DNA of 62,110 nt from Candidatus Thiodiazotropha sp. 'RUGA' (GCA_016842065.1 JAEPDS010000026.1:1-62110); one strand, 5' to 3'. Positions 43,763 to 53,072 are shown, numbered from the stretch's first letter. A program made the numbers and translations. Notes: generated from the sequence alone by a model not told the origin.

Positions 43763-45565
43763 ATGGTAACAGCAAAACGCAAAGTTCTAGCGATATGCTT
43801 CACTGCCTCTGCCATGCTAGCTGCTGCAGGTGGTGTAACAGCAAATTCAGAGCTATTGAAGATGCAACAAAATGCGAATGACTGGGTAATGCCTAACGGT
43901 AACTATGCCAGCACTCGCTATAGTGAATTGAATCAGATTACAGCGAAAAACGTCAAAGATTTAAAAGTTGCCTGGACCTTTTCAACCGGCGTTCTGCGTG
44001 GTCATGAAGGTGGTCCCCTTGTAATGGGAGATGTGATGTATGTTCACACTCCTTTTCCAAACAAGGTTTTCGCATTGGACCTCAATGACGATGGCAGAAT
44101 CATTTGGAAATACGAACCACGTCAGGATACCAGCGTTATCCCTGTAATGTGTTGTGACACAGTCAATCGTGGCCTGGCCTATGGTGACGGCAAAATCATC
44201 ATGTCTCAGGCAGACACAACCCTGGTAGCACTGGATGCAAAAACCGGTAAAAAAGTTTGGTCAGTCAAAAACGGTGACCCCAGTAAGGGCGAGACCTCTA
44301 CCGCCGCACCGATGGTAGTAAAAGACAAAGTCTATATTGGTGTCTCCGGTGGTGAATTTGGTGTTCGTGGTTCTTTGACAGCCTATAGCCTGAAAGATGG
44401 TAAACAGGTTTGGCGTGGTTACTCCATGGGACCCGACAGCGATACGCTGCTAGATCCGCAAAAGACAACCCATCTTGGTAAGCCTGTTGGTAAAGACTCT
44501 GGCATCAACACCTGGAAAGGTGACCAGTGGAAAATCGGCGGCGGTGCAACTTGGGGTTGGTACTCATATGATCCTGATGAAAACCTTGTCTACTACGGAT
44601 CCGGAAACCCAAGTACCTGGAATCCGGTTCAACGCCCTGGTGACAACCGTTGGTCAATGACCATCTTTGCCCGTGATGCTGACACGGGTATGGCTCGTTG
44701 GGTATATCAAATGACCCCTCATGATGAGTGGGACTATGATGGTATCAATGAGATGATCCTGGTCGACCAAAAGATCAACGGTAAGATGCGTAAGGCACTG
44801 GTGCATTTTGACCGCAACGGTTTTGGCTATACCATGGACAGGGTTACCGGTGAACTGCTGGTGGCGGAAAAGTTTGATCCTGCTGTCAACTGGGCAACCC
44901 ATGTTGACATGAAGACAGGCCGTCCACAAGTCGTTGCCAAGTACTCTACACACCAGAATGGTGAGGATGTAAACTCAACCGGAATCTGCCCGGCAGCTTT
45001 GGGAACCAAGGATCAACAGCCGGCAAGCTACTCACCACGAACAGGTCTGTTCTATGTACCAACCAATCATGTCTGTATGGACTATGAGCCTTTTGAAGTC
45101 TCATATACCGCAGGCCAGCCCTATGTTGGAGCCACTCTCTCCATGTATCCGGCGCCAGGTGGTAACAACCTGGGTAACTTCATCGCTTGGGATGCTGATA
45201 AGGGTAAGATTGTCTGGTCAAACGAAGAACCCTTCTCAGTGTGGAGTGGTGCACTTTCCACCGCAGGTGACGTTGTTTTCTACGGTACACTCGAAGGTTA
45301 CCTGAAAGCGGTAGACGCCAAATCCGGTAAAGAGCTGTATCGCTTTAAGACACCTTCCGGCATCATTGGTAACGTCAATACCTATATGCATAACGGCAAG
45401 CAGTATATTGCTGTGCTGTCTGGGCTTGGCGGCTGGGCCGGAATCGGTATGGCAGCTGGCCTGACCGATCCAACAGCTGGCCTGGGCGCGGTGGGTGCCT
45501 ATGCTTCCCTAAGCAATTACACCCAACTTGGCGGTACATTGACTGTATTCACACTGCCTGATTAA
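43763..45565 (+). CDS. xoxF: Lanthanide-dependent methanol dehydrogenase XoxF
   Basis: This periplasmic PQQ enzyme oxidises methanol and passes electrons to a cytochrome c. The 600-residue precursor has a signal peptide ending near GGVTANS. The adjacent cysteines of the PQQ-pocket disulfide are Cys130-Cys131 (VMCCDTV). Metal ligands fit Glu198 (GGEFGV), Asn282 (GNPSTWN) and the catalytic aspartate in DEWDYDG, and Asp326 two residues on marks the lanthanide type, where MxaF has Ala. Beta-propeller tryptophan-docking repeats are present. GAGG precedes the ATG. It heads xoxF-xoxG-xoxJ-rhodanese. Confidence 0.97.
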   Translation: MVTAKRKVLAICFTASAMLAAAGGVTANSELLKMQQNANDWVMPNGNYASTRYSELNQITAKNVKDLKVAWTFSTGVLRGHEGGPLVMGDVMYVHTPFPNKVFALDLNDDGRIIWKYEPRQDTSVIPVMCCDTVNRGLAYGDGKIIMSQADTTLVALDAKTGKKVWSVKNGDPSKGETSTAAPMVVKDKVYIGVSGGEFGVRGSLTAYSLKDGKQVWRGYSMGPDSDTLLDPQKTTHLGKPVGKDSGINTWKGDQWKIGGGATWGWYSYDPDENLVYYGSGNPSTWNPVQRPGDNRWSMTIFARDADTGMARWVYQMTPHDEWDYDGINEMILVDQKINGKMRKALVHFDRNGFGYTMDRVTGELLVAEKFDPAVNWATHVDMKTGRPQVVAKYSTHQNGEDVNSTGICPAALGTKDQQPASYSPRTGLFYVPTNHVCMDYEPFEVSYTAGQPYVGATLSMYPAPGGNNLGNFIAWDADKGKIVWSNEEPFSVWSGALSTAGDVVFYGTLEGYLKAVDAKSGKELYRFKTPSGIIGNVNTYMHNGKQYIAVLSGLGGWAGIGMAAGLTDPTAGLGAVGAYASLSNYTQLGGTLTVFTLPD

Positions 45566-45586
45566 TGAGCTGAAGTATCGCTCCCT

Positions 45587-45613
45587 ACCACCACCCACTT
45601 GGTGGGTGGTGGT
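45587..45613 (+). terminator. Perfect hairpin after xoxF
   Basis: ACCACCACCCAC and GTGGGTGGTGGT form a 12-bp stem with a 3-base loop, 21 bases after the xoxF stop and before xoxG. There is no T-run. Its position and its ...GGTGGTAAC end resemble the hairpin after pqqA. Confidence 0.65.
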
Positions 45614-45661
45614 AACACTTCACCAGAAATATAACCGTATGGTTTTTTTATGAGGCTCAAA

Positions 45662-46132
45662 ATGCTGCACTTCAGATTCAGTAAACCCATTCTGCTTGCC
45701 ACCCTTGCACTGACCTACTCGATCACTTGCTATGCAACACCAAGCAAGGCTGACTACAAAAGTTTCCAACCCTCACCTGATCAGCCATACTACTTTGAAG
45801 ACGGTAAGGTTGACTTCGGTACATATAATGGGTTTCGTCGTTACCATGCTGATTGCCATGTCTGTCATGGTCCCGCAGGATTAGGCAGCAGCTATGCACC
45901 AGCACTGCTCGATTCCCTGAAGGTCATGACCTGGGGTGACTTTGTCAATGTCGTAATCAGTGGTCGTGAAGGAAGAGATAATATGATCATGCCTTCGTTC
46001 GCAAAAAATGTTGACATCGTAACCAATCTGTCTGACATCTATGCCTATTTAAAGGCGCGTGCCGATGGTGTAATTGGTGCAACCAGACCAGCCAAGTTTC
46101 CAAAAGTTAAAAAGTTGATTGCTGACAACTAA
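45662..46132 (+). CDS. xoxG: XoxG-type cytochrome c, electron acceptor of XoxF
   Basis: This secreted monohaem cytochrome c of about 156 residues probably takes electrons from XoxF. It has a signal peptide (ILLATLALTYSITCYA), one haem site, CHVCH, in YHADCHVCHGPAGLG, and a possible methionine ligand in MIMPSFAKN. The segment FEDGKVDFGTYNGFRRYHADC is typical for cytochromes beside quinoprotein dehydrogenases. The frame opens at 45650; the ATG at 45662 has AGG six bases upstream and is preferred. Confidence 0.9.
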   Translation: MLHFRFSKPILLATLALTYSITCYATPSKADYKSFQPSPDQPYYFEDGKVDFGTYNGFRRYHADCHVCHGPAGLGSSYAPALLDSLKVMTWGDFVNVVISGREGRDNMIMPSFAKNVDIVTNLSDIYAYLKARADGVIGATRPAKFPKVKKLIADN

Positions 46133-46223
46133 TGACAATGTCAACGGGCTTGCATGATAATAATATGGTCAGTTAGAAATAAGCTCGGAATGCTGCAGTA
46201 GTATCTGCAGTGGAGGTTAAAAA

Positions 46224-47081
46224 ATGCAAAAAACAGGTTCTTTGTCTTGCTTGAGCATGCAGAACCTGTTTTTTTTAATCTGTTGTTTCACTCTACAGCT
46301 TTTTATCTCTTCCCCCAGTGAAGCCAAGAATACATTTGAGGCTCGCAACAAAACCTATCTGACCGTATGCGGTGATCCAAACCACCTGCCATTTTCAAAC
46401 AAGAAGATGCAGGGTTTTGAAAATCGTATTGCACAATTGATCGCTGATGACCTGGAGCGTACCTTACGCTACCACTGGTGGCCACAAACGATCGGCTTTG
46501 TGAGAAACACACTGAAGATAAGGCTCTGTGATTTAATCATGGGGGTGACTTCGGTTAATGAACTATTGCAGAACACCAATCCCTATTATCGCTCAGTCTA
46601 TACGCTGGTCTACCGAGAGGATTCCGGATTGAAGATTAAGACTCTGAATGATCCGGTGTTAAAGCAGCTCCGTATCGGCGTGGTGGCAGGAACGCCTCCG
46701 GCAACTGTATTAACCAACAATGGTCTGATGGACAAGGTAAAGTCCTATCATCGTACTGTGGACACCAGACTATATTCTCCTGCAACACGGGCCGTTGAGG
46801 ATGTTGCCCTTGAAAAAATTGATATTGCTGTAATCTGGGGGCCCATTGCAGGCTATGCAGCAAAAAATCAACAGATACCGCTCGCGGTGGTACCGCTGCC
46901 AGCGAAGGTCGACAATGTACCACTGGCCTTTAATGTCTCCATGGGCATCAGACGCCGTGAACAGAACTGGAAACATCAGTTGAACGTGAAGCTGGAAGAG
47001 CTGGCACCCCAAATCGAGACAATATTACTCGACTACCGGATACCACTACTTGATGCCAATGACAATCTGATCAAACCTTGA
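46224..47081 (+). CDS. xoxJ: XoxJ, periplasmic solute-binding-like protein
   Basis: XoxJ belongs to the family 3 solute-binding fold and is thought to help activate or assemble XoxF. This 285-residue protein has an N-terminal export signal (LFFLICCFTLQLFISS), then TVCGDPNHLPFSNKKMQGFE, HYWWPQ-like YHWWPQTIGFVRNTL, CDLIMGVTSVNELL and AVIWGPIAGYAA. These segments match XoxJ/MxaJ. It follows xoxG by 91 bases; GGAGG stands before the ATG. Confidence 0.9.
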   Translation: MQKTGSLSCLSMQNLFFLICCFTLQLFISSPSEAKNTFEARNKTYLTVCGDPNHLPFSNKKMQGFENRIAQLIADDLERTLRYHWWPQTIGFVRNTLKIRLCDLIMGVTSVNELLQNTNPYYRSVYTLVYREDSGLKIKTLNDPVLKQLRIGVVAGTPPATVLTNNGLMDKVKSYHRTVDTRLYSPATRAVEDVALEKIDIAVIWGPIAGYAAKNQQIPLAVVPLPAKVDNVPLAFNVSMGIRRREQNWKHQLNVKLEELAPQIETILLDYRIPLLDANDNLIKP

Positions 47082-47086
47082 TACCG

Positions 47087-47680
47087 ATGCGCAACCGGTA
47101 CTTAGCGAAGGGAATTTCAATTACTGGCAAGATCCTGATTCTATTAGTTGCCACTCTTTATATCAGTAACTGTGCCTCTTCCGAATCCCAATCAGAACTT
47201 TTCTCAGCACAGGGCTATCGCCTTGCGGATTTTCGCGCACCTGTGCCAGATTCTGTCCCCTCGGCATCGACACTTTCTACAGAACAGTTACAAAGATTAC
47301 TTACAGAGCAGCCAGTACTACTGATCGATGTGTTACCTACCCCTATCAAACCAAAAGACAGACCTGACCACCTGTTATGGTTACCCCCTGCAAGGAATAA
47401 CATACCTGGATCCTATTGGCTGCCAAATGTTGGCTTTGGCGCTCTCTCGGATGAACTTGATCACTATTTCAGACGAAATTTGGCCGAGCTGAGTGGGCAC
47501 GACAGAGCGCTGGCAATCGTCATCTACTGCCTGGCTGACTGCTGGATGTCATGGAATGCTGCCATGCGTGCTGCGGTTGAATATGGTTACACGAACGTCT
47601 ACTGGTACCCGGATGGCACCACCGGGTGGGAAGCAAAAAAGCTACCGCTACAACCAAGCCAGCCGATACTCATCGATTAA
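47087..47680 (+). CDS. PQQ-dependent catabolism-associated CxxxCW rhodanese-like protein
   Basis: This 197-residue exported protein has a hydrophobic segment (ISITGKILILLVATLYISNC) and a rhodanese-type domain. Family marks are LLIDVLPTPIKP, IPGSYWLPNVGFG and the motif CLADCWMSWNAAMRAAVEYG, which defines a family tied to PQQ dehydrogenases. Its role is unknown; sulfur or redox handling in the periplasm has been suggested by the fold. The ATG at 47087 is preferred over a TTG at 47078 that overlaps the xoxJ stop. Confidence 0.85.
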   Translation: MRNRYLAKGISITGKILILLVATLYISNCASSESQSELFSAQGYRLADFRAPVPDSVPSASTLSTEQLQRLLTEQPVLLIDVLPTPIKPKDRPDHLLWLPPARNNIPGSYWLPNVGFGALSDELDHYFRRNLAELSGHDRALAIVIYCLADCWMSWNAAMRAAVEYGYTNVYWYPDGTTGWEAKKLPLQPSQPILID

Positions 47681-47716
47681 CAGGATGATTTGTCTGGTTA
47701 GGCCCTGAATTCAGCG

Positions 47717-48355
47717 CTATTCCAGGTAGTAGGCTATTGTGCGGGCCAGAACACCGAGCTTTTCCTCAATCAGCCTTGGCCTGGTACAGAGGTGTTGAAT
47801 GAAAGATTCACGTTCATCGAACATTCTCTGTTTAATCTCCATCTCTTGCTGCATCATTGCCAGACGCTGTTGCGCCTCTGCTGAGTTATCATCCTGCAGT
47901 CGCACCATTTCATCCAACTCTTCACTGAGTTGATTGGCCCGTTTTGCCTGCCCATCGGCATAGCGGATAATCCCACCGTGTGCTTTCTGGCGTTGCTCAT
48001 TCAACTGGGTTATAACACCGGTAAAAAGCAGGGTTAATTTCCGGTCCTTTTCTGCGGCCTTTTGACTGTCTGCAAATTCCGCAATATCCTTTTCTGCCCG
48101 ATCAATTTCATAATCCACTGAGGCCAGCTGTCTTGCCAGGGCCTCCACGGTTTTGTCCTTTTGCCACTCTTGCTCCATCCCGGCAATCGACGGACCACCC
48201 CAAACAACTGCTGCAGGAACCGCCTCGACAAACGCCTGTTCGCAAGGCCAGTTGGTGATTAACTGTTTCATATCCTCTGCTTGTAGTGACGATGTGACTG
48301 ACCCAGTAACAACAAAAGCAGTGATTAGCTGATTGATCGCCTTCAGTCTCCCCAT
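47717..48355 (-). CDS. Periplasmic coiled-coil protein of the PQQ-associated ABC operon
   Basis: This 212-residue protein has a signal peptide ending near SSLQAED and a long helical region (about 60-190) rich in Glu, Gln, Lys and Arg, most likely coiled coil (YEIDRAEKDIAEFADSQKAA, QRLAMMQQEMEIKQRMFDER). I recognise no catalytic motif. It starts directly after the ABC permease stop with GGAGGGGG ahead of its ATG, so it is the last gene of the five-gene operon from 52120. It may be an adaptor for the transporter; unproven. Confidence 0.7.
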   Translation of the reverse strand: MGRLKAINQLITAFVVTGSVTSSLQAEDMKQLITNWPCEQAFVEAVPAAVVWGGPSIAGMEQEWQKDKTVEALARQLASVDYEIDRAEKDIAEFADSQKAAEKDRKLTLLFTGVITQLNEQRQKAHGGIIRYADGQAKRANQLSEELDEMVRLQDDNSAEAQQRLAMMQQEMEIKQRMFDERESFIQHLCTRPRLIEEKLGVLARTIAYYLE

Positions 48356-49162
48356 TTAACCCCCTCCCTGCTTTCTAGTCATAAGACCTCTTGCCGGATC
48401 ATAACCATAGATTGCGCCTGCAAGAAAAACCAACAGGGACCCGACAACAGCAAAAAATGCGACCCATCCTATCTGCCCATAGAGTGAGAACCTGATCAGT
48501 TCGACGGCATGTGTAAAGGGATTGAAACGACAGATCTCATAGAGAAACAGACTTGAATCCTTGATTCTCCAGAGAGGATAGAGTGCTGATGAGGCAAAAA
48601 ACATCGGGAAGATTACAAAATTCATAACCCCTGCAAAGTTTTCCAACTGTTTTATGGCAGATGAGAGCAGTAAACCCAAGGCACCCAGCATCAACCCGGA
48701 TAACAGGAGCGCTGGAAAAGCCAACAGATAGCCAATCAATGGTGGCTGCACATCCCAAAACCAGGCAATTCCGAGGAAAAGGTAGACCTGAGCAATTGCC
48801 ACCAGTGTCCCGGCGGTCAACTTGCAAAGTAGCAGATACCATCTGGGAAAAGGACTGACCATCAGCATCCGCATACTGCCCATCTCACGGTCATAGACCA
48901 TCGAAAGGGAGCTCTGCATACCGCTGAACAACAGGATCATCGCTGCCAGACCAGGAACAATATACTCCTCATACAGAATGTAGGTTTCATAAGGGGGAAT
49001 GATAGAGACACCCAAAATTGAACGAAAACCTGCTGCAAAGATAAACAACCAAACCAATGGGCGAACCAATGCGCCAAAAAACCGTTCACGTTGATGTAGA
49101 AAACGCAAAGCTTCTCGTATGAAAATACCCCACAGGCAACGAAAATATTGGATTGCTTTCAT
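48356..49162 (-). CDS. ABC-2 type permease, PQQ-associated
   Basis: This 268-residue membrane protein of the ABC-2 family has about six helices: RPLVWLFIFAAGF, VPGLAAMILLFSGMQSSL, TAGTLVAIAQVYLFLGIAWFW-like segments, LLSGLMLGALGLLL, FVIFPMFFASSALYPLW and FFAVVGSLLVFLAGAIYGY. ABC-2 systems usually export. It overlaps the ATPase gene by four bases. The same permease, ATPase, beta-propeller and binding-protein set recurs beside quinoprotein alcohol dehydrogenases; its substrate is not known. Confidence 0.88.
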   Translation of the reverse strand: MKAIQYFRCLWGIFIREALRFLHQRERFFGALVRPLVWLFIFAAGFRSILGVSIIPPYETYILYEEYIVPGLAAMILLFSGMQSSLSMVYDREMGSMRMLMVSPFPRWYLLLCKLTAGTLVAIAQVYLFLGIAWFWDVQPPLIGYLLAFPALLLSGLMLGALGLLLSSAIKQLENFAGVMNFVIFPMFFASSALYPLWRIKDSSLFLYEICRFNPFTHAVELIRFSLYGQIGWVAFFAVVGSLLVFLAGAIYGYDPARGLMTRKQGGG

Positions 49163-49896
49163 GACGATTCACTGCGTGTGAGTTGGTTAAAGGCCTGTTT
49201 CACACTATCAGAACCTGTTTGCTGCATGATCTGCTCTGCACTACCCCTAGCAAGAACTTTCCCACCATGAAGTATGACCAATTGATCCTGCGGCTCTACT
49301 TCATCTACCAGATGAGTTGCCCATAATACGCCTATACCGTCCTGACTGCAGCGCTCTCTTACCTGTTGCAGGATCGCCTGGCGACTATGGATATCAAGGC
49401 CAACGGTCGGTTCGTCCGCCAGGAGCAGTCGTGGTTGATGCAAAAGTGCCCTGACCAACTCAATCCGACGCCTTTGGCCACCACTTAGTGCCCGAACACG
49501 ATCAGTTGAACGATCTGCCAGACCGACTTCCTCCATTGCCAATTGCAGTCGATCGGCAACTTGTTCGGGATTGATTCCCTGCAGCGCACAGTGGTAGTGA
49601 AGATTCTGTATCAAAGACAGGTCCAGATCCAACGTGGGTTGTTGAAAAACCACACCAAGCTGAGCAAGTGCCTTACGACTCTGCTGCTTAAGATCATAGC
49701 CATAAATATTGATTGAGCCATTACGACTGACAAACAGTCGGGTGATCAAAGAGAATAGTGTTGTTTTACCTGCCCCATTGACCCCCAGCAAGACGCAAAA
49801 CTGACCTGGATCAAGGCTGAAGCTGACCCCATCCAAAACCGGACGTTTGGTGTAAGAAAAGCTGACATTTGACAATTCCAGTGCGGCTTCGCTCAT
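49159..49896 (-). CDS. ABC transporter ATPase, PQQ-associated
   Basis: This 245-residue ATPase has an intact Walker A (LLGVNGAGKTTLFSLI), Q-loop (VVFQQPTLD), signature motif (ALSGGQRRRIELVRALL), Walker B (LLLADEPTVGLD) and switch histidine (LWATHLVDEV). It energises the adjacent ABC-2 permease. The ATG at 49896 overlaps the stop of the beta-propeller gene (ATGA) and is preferred over an upstream one. Confidence 0.92.
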   Translation of the reverse strand: MSEAALELSNVSFSYTKRPVLDGVSFSLDPGQFCVLLGVNGAGKTTLFSLITRLFVSRNGSINIYGYDLKQQSRKALAQLGVVFQQPTLDLDLSLIQNLHYHCALQGINPEQVADRLQLAMEEVGLADRSTDRVRALSGGQRRRIELVRALLHQPRLLLADEPTVGLDIHSRQAILQQVRERCSQDGIGVLWATHLVDEVEPQDQLVILHGGKVLARGSAEQIMQQTGSDSVKQAFNQLTRSESS

Positions 49897-50894
49897 TCTC
49901 TTACCACTATACCCCAAGGTAGACGTCCGACTCTGATCGATTTTTTCACTTTTAAGCGCCCGACATCGATTACTGAAATATCATTACTCACACCGTTTGT
50001 GGTAAAGACAAATTTCTCATCTGGTGAAAAGGCGAGATTCCATACCCTTTGGCCAACAAGAAGATACTTTTCGACCTCATAGGAGGATGTATCGATGACA
50101 GCGACCCTGGCAGCTGGTCCCAGGGCAACAAATGCCTGTTTGCCATCATCGGTTATTTGAATACCGACAGGCTGGATCAGATCCTTGTGAATTCCGGGAA
50201 TCTCAAATTGTATTTTTTTGAGAATTTTTCTGCTTTCTGTATCGATGACACTGACGGTACCGCCGATTTCTGATGAAACCCAGACTTGTTTGCCATCATT
50301 TGAAAACTGCGCCACTCTTGGGCGCTGGTCGACCAGCACATTATCTTCCACCTTCATGTTTTGCAGATTGATAAAATGAGCCATATTGGTGGTTTCTGAA
50401 GTATTGACCAGCCATTTTCCATCCGGACTGATACCCATTCCTTCAGGTTCAACACCAACCTGAATCTCAGTGACCTTTGACCTTTTTTCTATATCCACCA
50501 TAGTTACCATATTGTCATCTTCATTGGCAGCATAGAGATACTTATCCTGTGGTCCAATCACCAGCAGTTCCGGATCCGGGCCGGAGGGTAGCGTATGTGT
50601 TATTTTCATCGTTTTCAGATCGAGTACTTCAATGTGATCTGCGTCACTGGTACAGACATAGAGGGTCTTTCCGTCTTTACTCAAGGCGATACCCCGCGGC
50701 CGTTCACCAACGGCAACCTCATCGATAACTTTCAAGCTGTCACCATCGATGACTGATATTTTATTATCTTTTTCACTGCTAACATAAATTGTGTATGCAG
50801 TCGCAGTGGTACTCAACGAGGCTAGTACAAGTGAGCCTATTAGGGCACGGAGAAAACCAGTTGAAAATCTGCATTTTGAGGATTTGATTAACAT
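49893..50894 (-). CDS. PQQ-associated YVTN beta-propeller protein
   Basis: This exported 333-residue protein has a signal peptide (LRALIGSLVLASLSTTATA) followed by about seven YVTN-type repeats such as YVSSEKDNKISVIDGDSLKV, LYVCTSDADHIEVLDLKTM, YLYAANEDDNMVTMVDI and VFTTNGVSNDISVIDVGRLK. It is likely a periplasmic binding or scaffold protein. A second, plus-strand beta-propeller gene lies at 53084, so the two flank the divergent promoter region. Confidence 0.88.
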   Translation of the reverse strand: MLIKSSKCRFSTGFLRALIGSLVLASLSTTATAYTIYVSSEKDNKISVIDGDSLKVIDEVAVGERPRGIALSKDGKTLYVCTSDADHIEVLDLKTMKITHTLPSGPDPELLVIGPQDKYLYAANEDDNMVTMVDIEKRSKVTEIQVGVEPEGMGISPDGKWLVNTSETTNMAHFINLQNMKVEDNVLVDQRPRVAQFSNDGKQVWVSSEIGGTVSVIDTESRKILKKIQFEIPGIHKDLIQPVGIQITDDGKQAFVALGPAARVAVIDTSSYEVEKYLLVGQRVWNLAFSPDEKFVFTTNGVSNDISVIDVGRLKVKKSIRVGRLPWGIVVRE

Positions 50895-50941
50895 AGAATA
50901 ACTCGCCGTTTATTGTTCTCTCTCAAGATCAGTAAAATTGA

Positions 50942-52120
50942 TTACTTTTTACACCGACTCTCAGGCCGGTCGTAACCCAGCGTATCGAGGGTTGTAAACT
51001 GATGAAGAAAACCTGGTTGTGGTGAAACCGATATCATTAACTTCGCTGATGTGATGAGCAGCGGTTGCCGCAGCTGGTTACTCCAGTCACGATAGCTGAC
51101 CGGTCTGCCCTTAAAAGCAGCGAGGTTAAACTCGGGGCTTTGCATATAGGTTTTGAGTTTGTTCACCTGACTACTGGATGTACGTGTAGCTGCCTCACCA
51201 ATGCTGCGAACCGCCAACCATGCTGAAAAATCACGGTCTGTCATCCACCGCCCATGCTGTTCATTGAAGCGACGTTGAAACTGGGTAGCCCCCCACTGTT
51301 CATGGACCCCACTCCAGGCAGCCGGTGAAAGACCCTGGGTTCCACCAACTGGTCTTGGACGATAGGTACGGTAGGTAAGAAATTCACCAAACTCGTTCGA
51401 TTCGTCGGCAACAATCAGAATATCGTAGTCTGAAACCTGACTGAACTCGTTAACCACCTGCTGTTCCCGGTTATGGCCTGAGTCTGTACGTCTTGCCCCC
51501 GGTTCAAAAGTCCACTGCTTCTGTTCGACGATCTTATGCCCGAATCGTTTGGCCGCACGTTTTAGCGCTTCAGCATAAGCTTTGTCCCGAGGATGACGAC
51601 CGATCACCAAAAACCACTCTGTCCAGCGTTTCCAAGCCAGGTATTGAGCCAGGGCATCGGTCAGCATTGCACGGCTGGGTATGGTGTGAAACAGATTGGC
51701 TCGACACTCATGCTGCCTTAGATTGTCGTTAGTGGCGCCTATGTTGAACAGCAGGCTTGATTTTGCATCGGTTTGATCGGCAATTTGGAGTAGCTTTTCT
51801 GCCGGTAAATTGACAAGAAAAACTCTGATACCCTGCTGATGGAGTTTTCTGAAGGCCTGAATGACCGGCTCATCTGCTTTAACCTTTTCAACACTGAGTG
51901 TAAATGACTGGCCAGTGAAACGCCCCGTCGTATTATTATCTTGAATACCCTGTAATGCACCTGCTTCACCAACATCCTCTATTACAGGCTGCAGGAGTGA
52001 CAAGGGAATGTGATCGCCCTGCTCTTCTGTAATCAAGCCGATGGGTATTTCAAGTGGCTCGGCATGGAGAGGTTCCAGGTAGATCAAAGCCAATAGAAAT
52101 GTTGTCAACAGAGCACTCAT
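50942..52120 (-). CDS. PQQ-associated periplasmic substrate-binding protein
   Basis: This 392-residue protein is a branched-chain-type (family I) binding protein of the kind paired with PQQ-linked ABC genes. It has a signal peptide (MSALLTTFLLALIYLEPLHA), then IPIGLITEEQGDH, VFLVNLPAEKLLQIAD, LFNIGATNDNLRQHECRANLF-type segments, WFLVIGRHPRDKAYAEALKR, and AWLAVRSIGEAATRT. The frame opens at 52384, but the signal peptide places the start at 52120. It heads the minus-strand operon to 47717. Confidence 0.85.
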   Translation of the reverse strand: MSALLTTFLLALIYLEPLHAEPLEIPIGLITEEQGDHIPLSLLQPVIEDVGEAGALQGIQDNNTTGRFTGQSFTLSVEKVKADEPVIQAFRKLHQQGIRVFLVNLPAEKLLQIADQTDAKSSLLFNIGATNDNLRQHECRANLFHTIPSRAMLTDALAQYLAWKRWTEWFLVIGRHPRDKAYAEALKRAAKRFGHKIVEQKQWTFEPGARRTDSGHNREQQVVNEFSQVSDYDILIVADESNEFGEFLTYRTYRPRPVGGTQGLSPAAWSGVHEQWGATQFQRRFNEQHGRWMTDRDFSAWLAVRSIGEAATRTSSSQVNKLKTYMQSPEFNLAAFKGRPVSYRDWSNQLRQPLLITSAKLMISVSPQPGFLHQFTTLDTLGYDRPESRCKK

Positions 52121-52210
52121 TATGTCGGATTCATCTTTCTTGTTTTTTTGCACAACGGCCTTCTCAAAGCATCTACCTATTTTCATAAAGCAATTTAGTG
52201 TAGGCATTTT

Positions 52211-52226
52211 TGCAAATTTTATACCA
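52211..52226 (-). promoter_or_regulatory. Candidate sigma-54 promoter for the PQQ-associated ABC operon
   Basis: Read on the minus strand: TGGTATAAAATTTGCA. The GG and GC positions and TTGCA are right; TGGTAT replaces TGGCAC (9 of 12). The predicted leader is about 80 bases. Confidence 0.4.
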
Positions 52227-52412
52227 TGGGTGTTATAGGTCCAGTAGAAGTCTCTGGTGGTTTGATCACTGATCTCATGGGTAGGTTTCAGTGAATCAAT
52301 CAGTGTCACCGTTGACACACATTGTCGAATCAGGTGTTGCAGCCTTTCAGTGCAACTTAACATCACCTCAACTGGTAGCCTCATCTTAGTCCAACTATTA
52401 GAAGCTCAAGAA

Positions 52413-52425
52413 GGGATTTTATCCC
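52413..52425. promoter_or_regulatory. Palindrome GGGATTTTATCCC (candidate activator site)
   Basis: This fourth GGG-N7-CCC site, whose reverse complement with its flank reads CTCGGGATAAAATCCC, lies 45 bases before the plus-strand sigma-54 element at 52471 and between two divergent PQQ-associated operons. Confidence 0.45.
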
Positions 52426-52470
52426 GAGAGTGCCATTAGTATATAAGCATTACTTTATAAACCTATTGAT

Positions 52471-52486
52471 GGGCATGAAAATTGCT
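52471..52486 (+). promoter_or_regulatory. Sigma-54 promoter of the SRPBCC/beta-propeller operon
   Basis: GGGCATGAAAATTGCT matches the consensus at 10 of 12 positions with exact spacing. The predicted start near 52497 is about 42 bases before the GTG start of the SRPBCC gene. Confidence 0.6.
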
Positions 52487-52538
52487 GCAGAGGAATCACT
52501 AATCATAACAACTCTCTGTCTCAAACTTGGAGGTCCTC

Positions 52539-53072
52539 GTGAAAAGATGGTGTATTCTGTTCTCCATTCTTCTGTTCAGTTACTCAGTCGTAGCCAATGC
52601 TCATGGTCCCACTCGACAAAAAGTTACCGTGAAACAGATGATCTCTGCCCCTCCAGAGACAGTATGGGATAAAGTGAAGGATTTTCATGATATGAGCTGG
52701 CATCCGATTATTGCGAAGACTGAAGGTAATGGTGGCAACACCAAGGGCGCTACGAGAGTCCTGACCCTGGTGAACGGTGGAATTATTAATGAGGAGTTGA
52801 AGAAGTACGATGCCGGAAAACAGAGTTTCAAGTATAAGATCAACTCAGTAGACGTAAATATTCTGCCTGTCACCAACTATTCCTCGACTTTGACCGTCAA
52901 GGCAACTGGAGACGGTGGTTCACAGGTCATCTGGAAAGGCGCTTTCTATCGAGGTTATCCCAACAACGACCCTCCTCCGGAACTCAATGATCAGGCAGCG
53001 AAAGATGCGGTCACCGGTGTCTACAAAAGTGGCCTGGAAAACCTTAAAAGTCTGCTGGAAAAAGGTTCCTGA
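52539..53072 (+). CDS. Secreted SRPBCC-fold protein of the PQQ cluster
   Basis: This 177-residue exported protein has a signal peptide (RWCILFSILLFSYSVVANA) and a START/polyketide-cyclase-like SRPBCC domain: VKQMISAPPETVWDKVKDFH, WHPIIAKTEGNGG, GATRVLTLVNGG and a last helix VTGVYKSGLENLKSLLEKG. The fold holds small hydrophobic ligands. Homologues occur in quinoprotein clusters; function unknown. GGAGG five bases before the GTG at 52539 sets the start. Confidence 0.8.
   Translation: MKRWCILFSILLFSYSVVANAHGPTRQKVTVKQMISAPPETVWDKVKDFHDMSWHPIIAKTEGNGGNTKGATRVLTLVNGGIINEELKKYDAGKQSFKYKINSVDVNILPVTNYSSTLTVKATGDGGSQVIWKGAFYRGYPNNDPPPELNDQAAKDAVTGVYKSGLENLKSLLEKGS

Noticed and set aside
43437-47715. 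GGCCTGAATTCAG-like words near 43437 and 47700 as repeat copies
   Set aside because: The match to the palindromic repeat is limited to GGCCCTG and could be chance.
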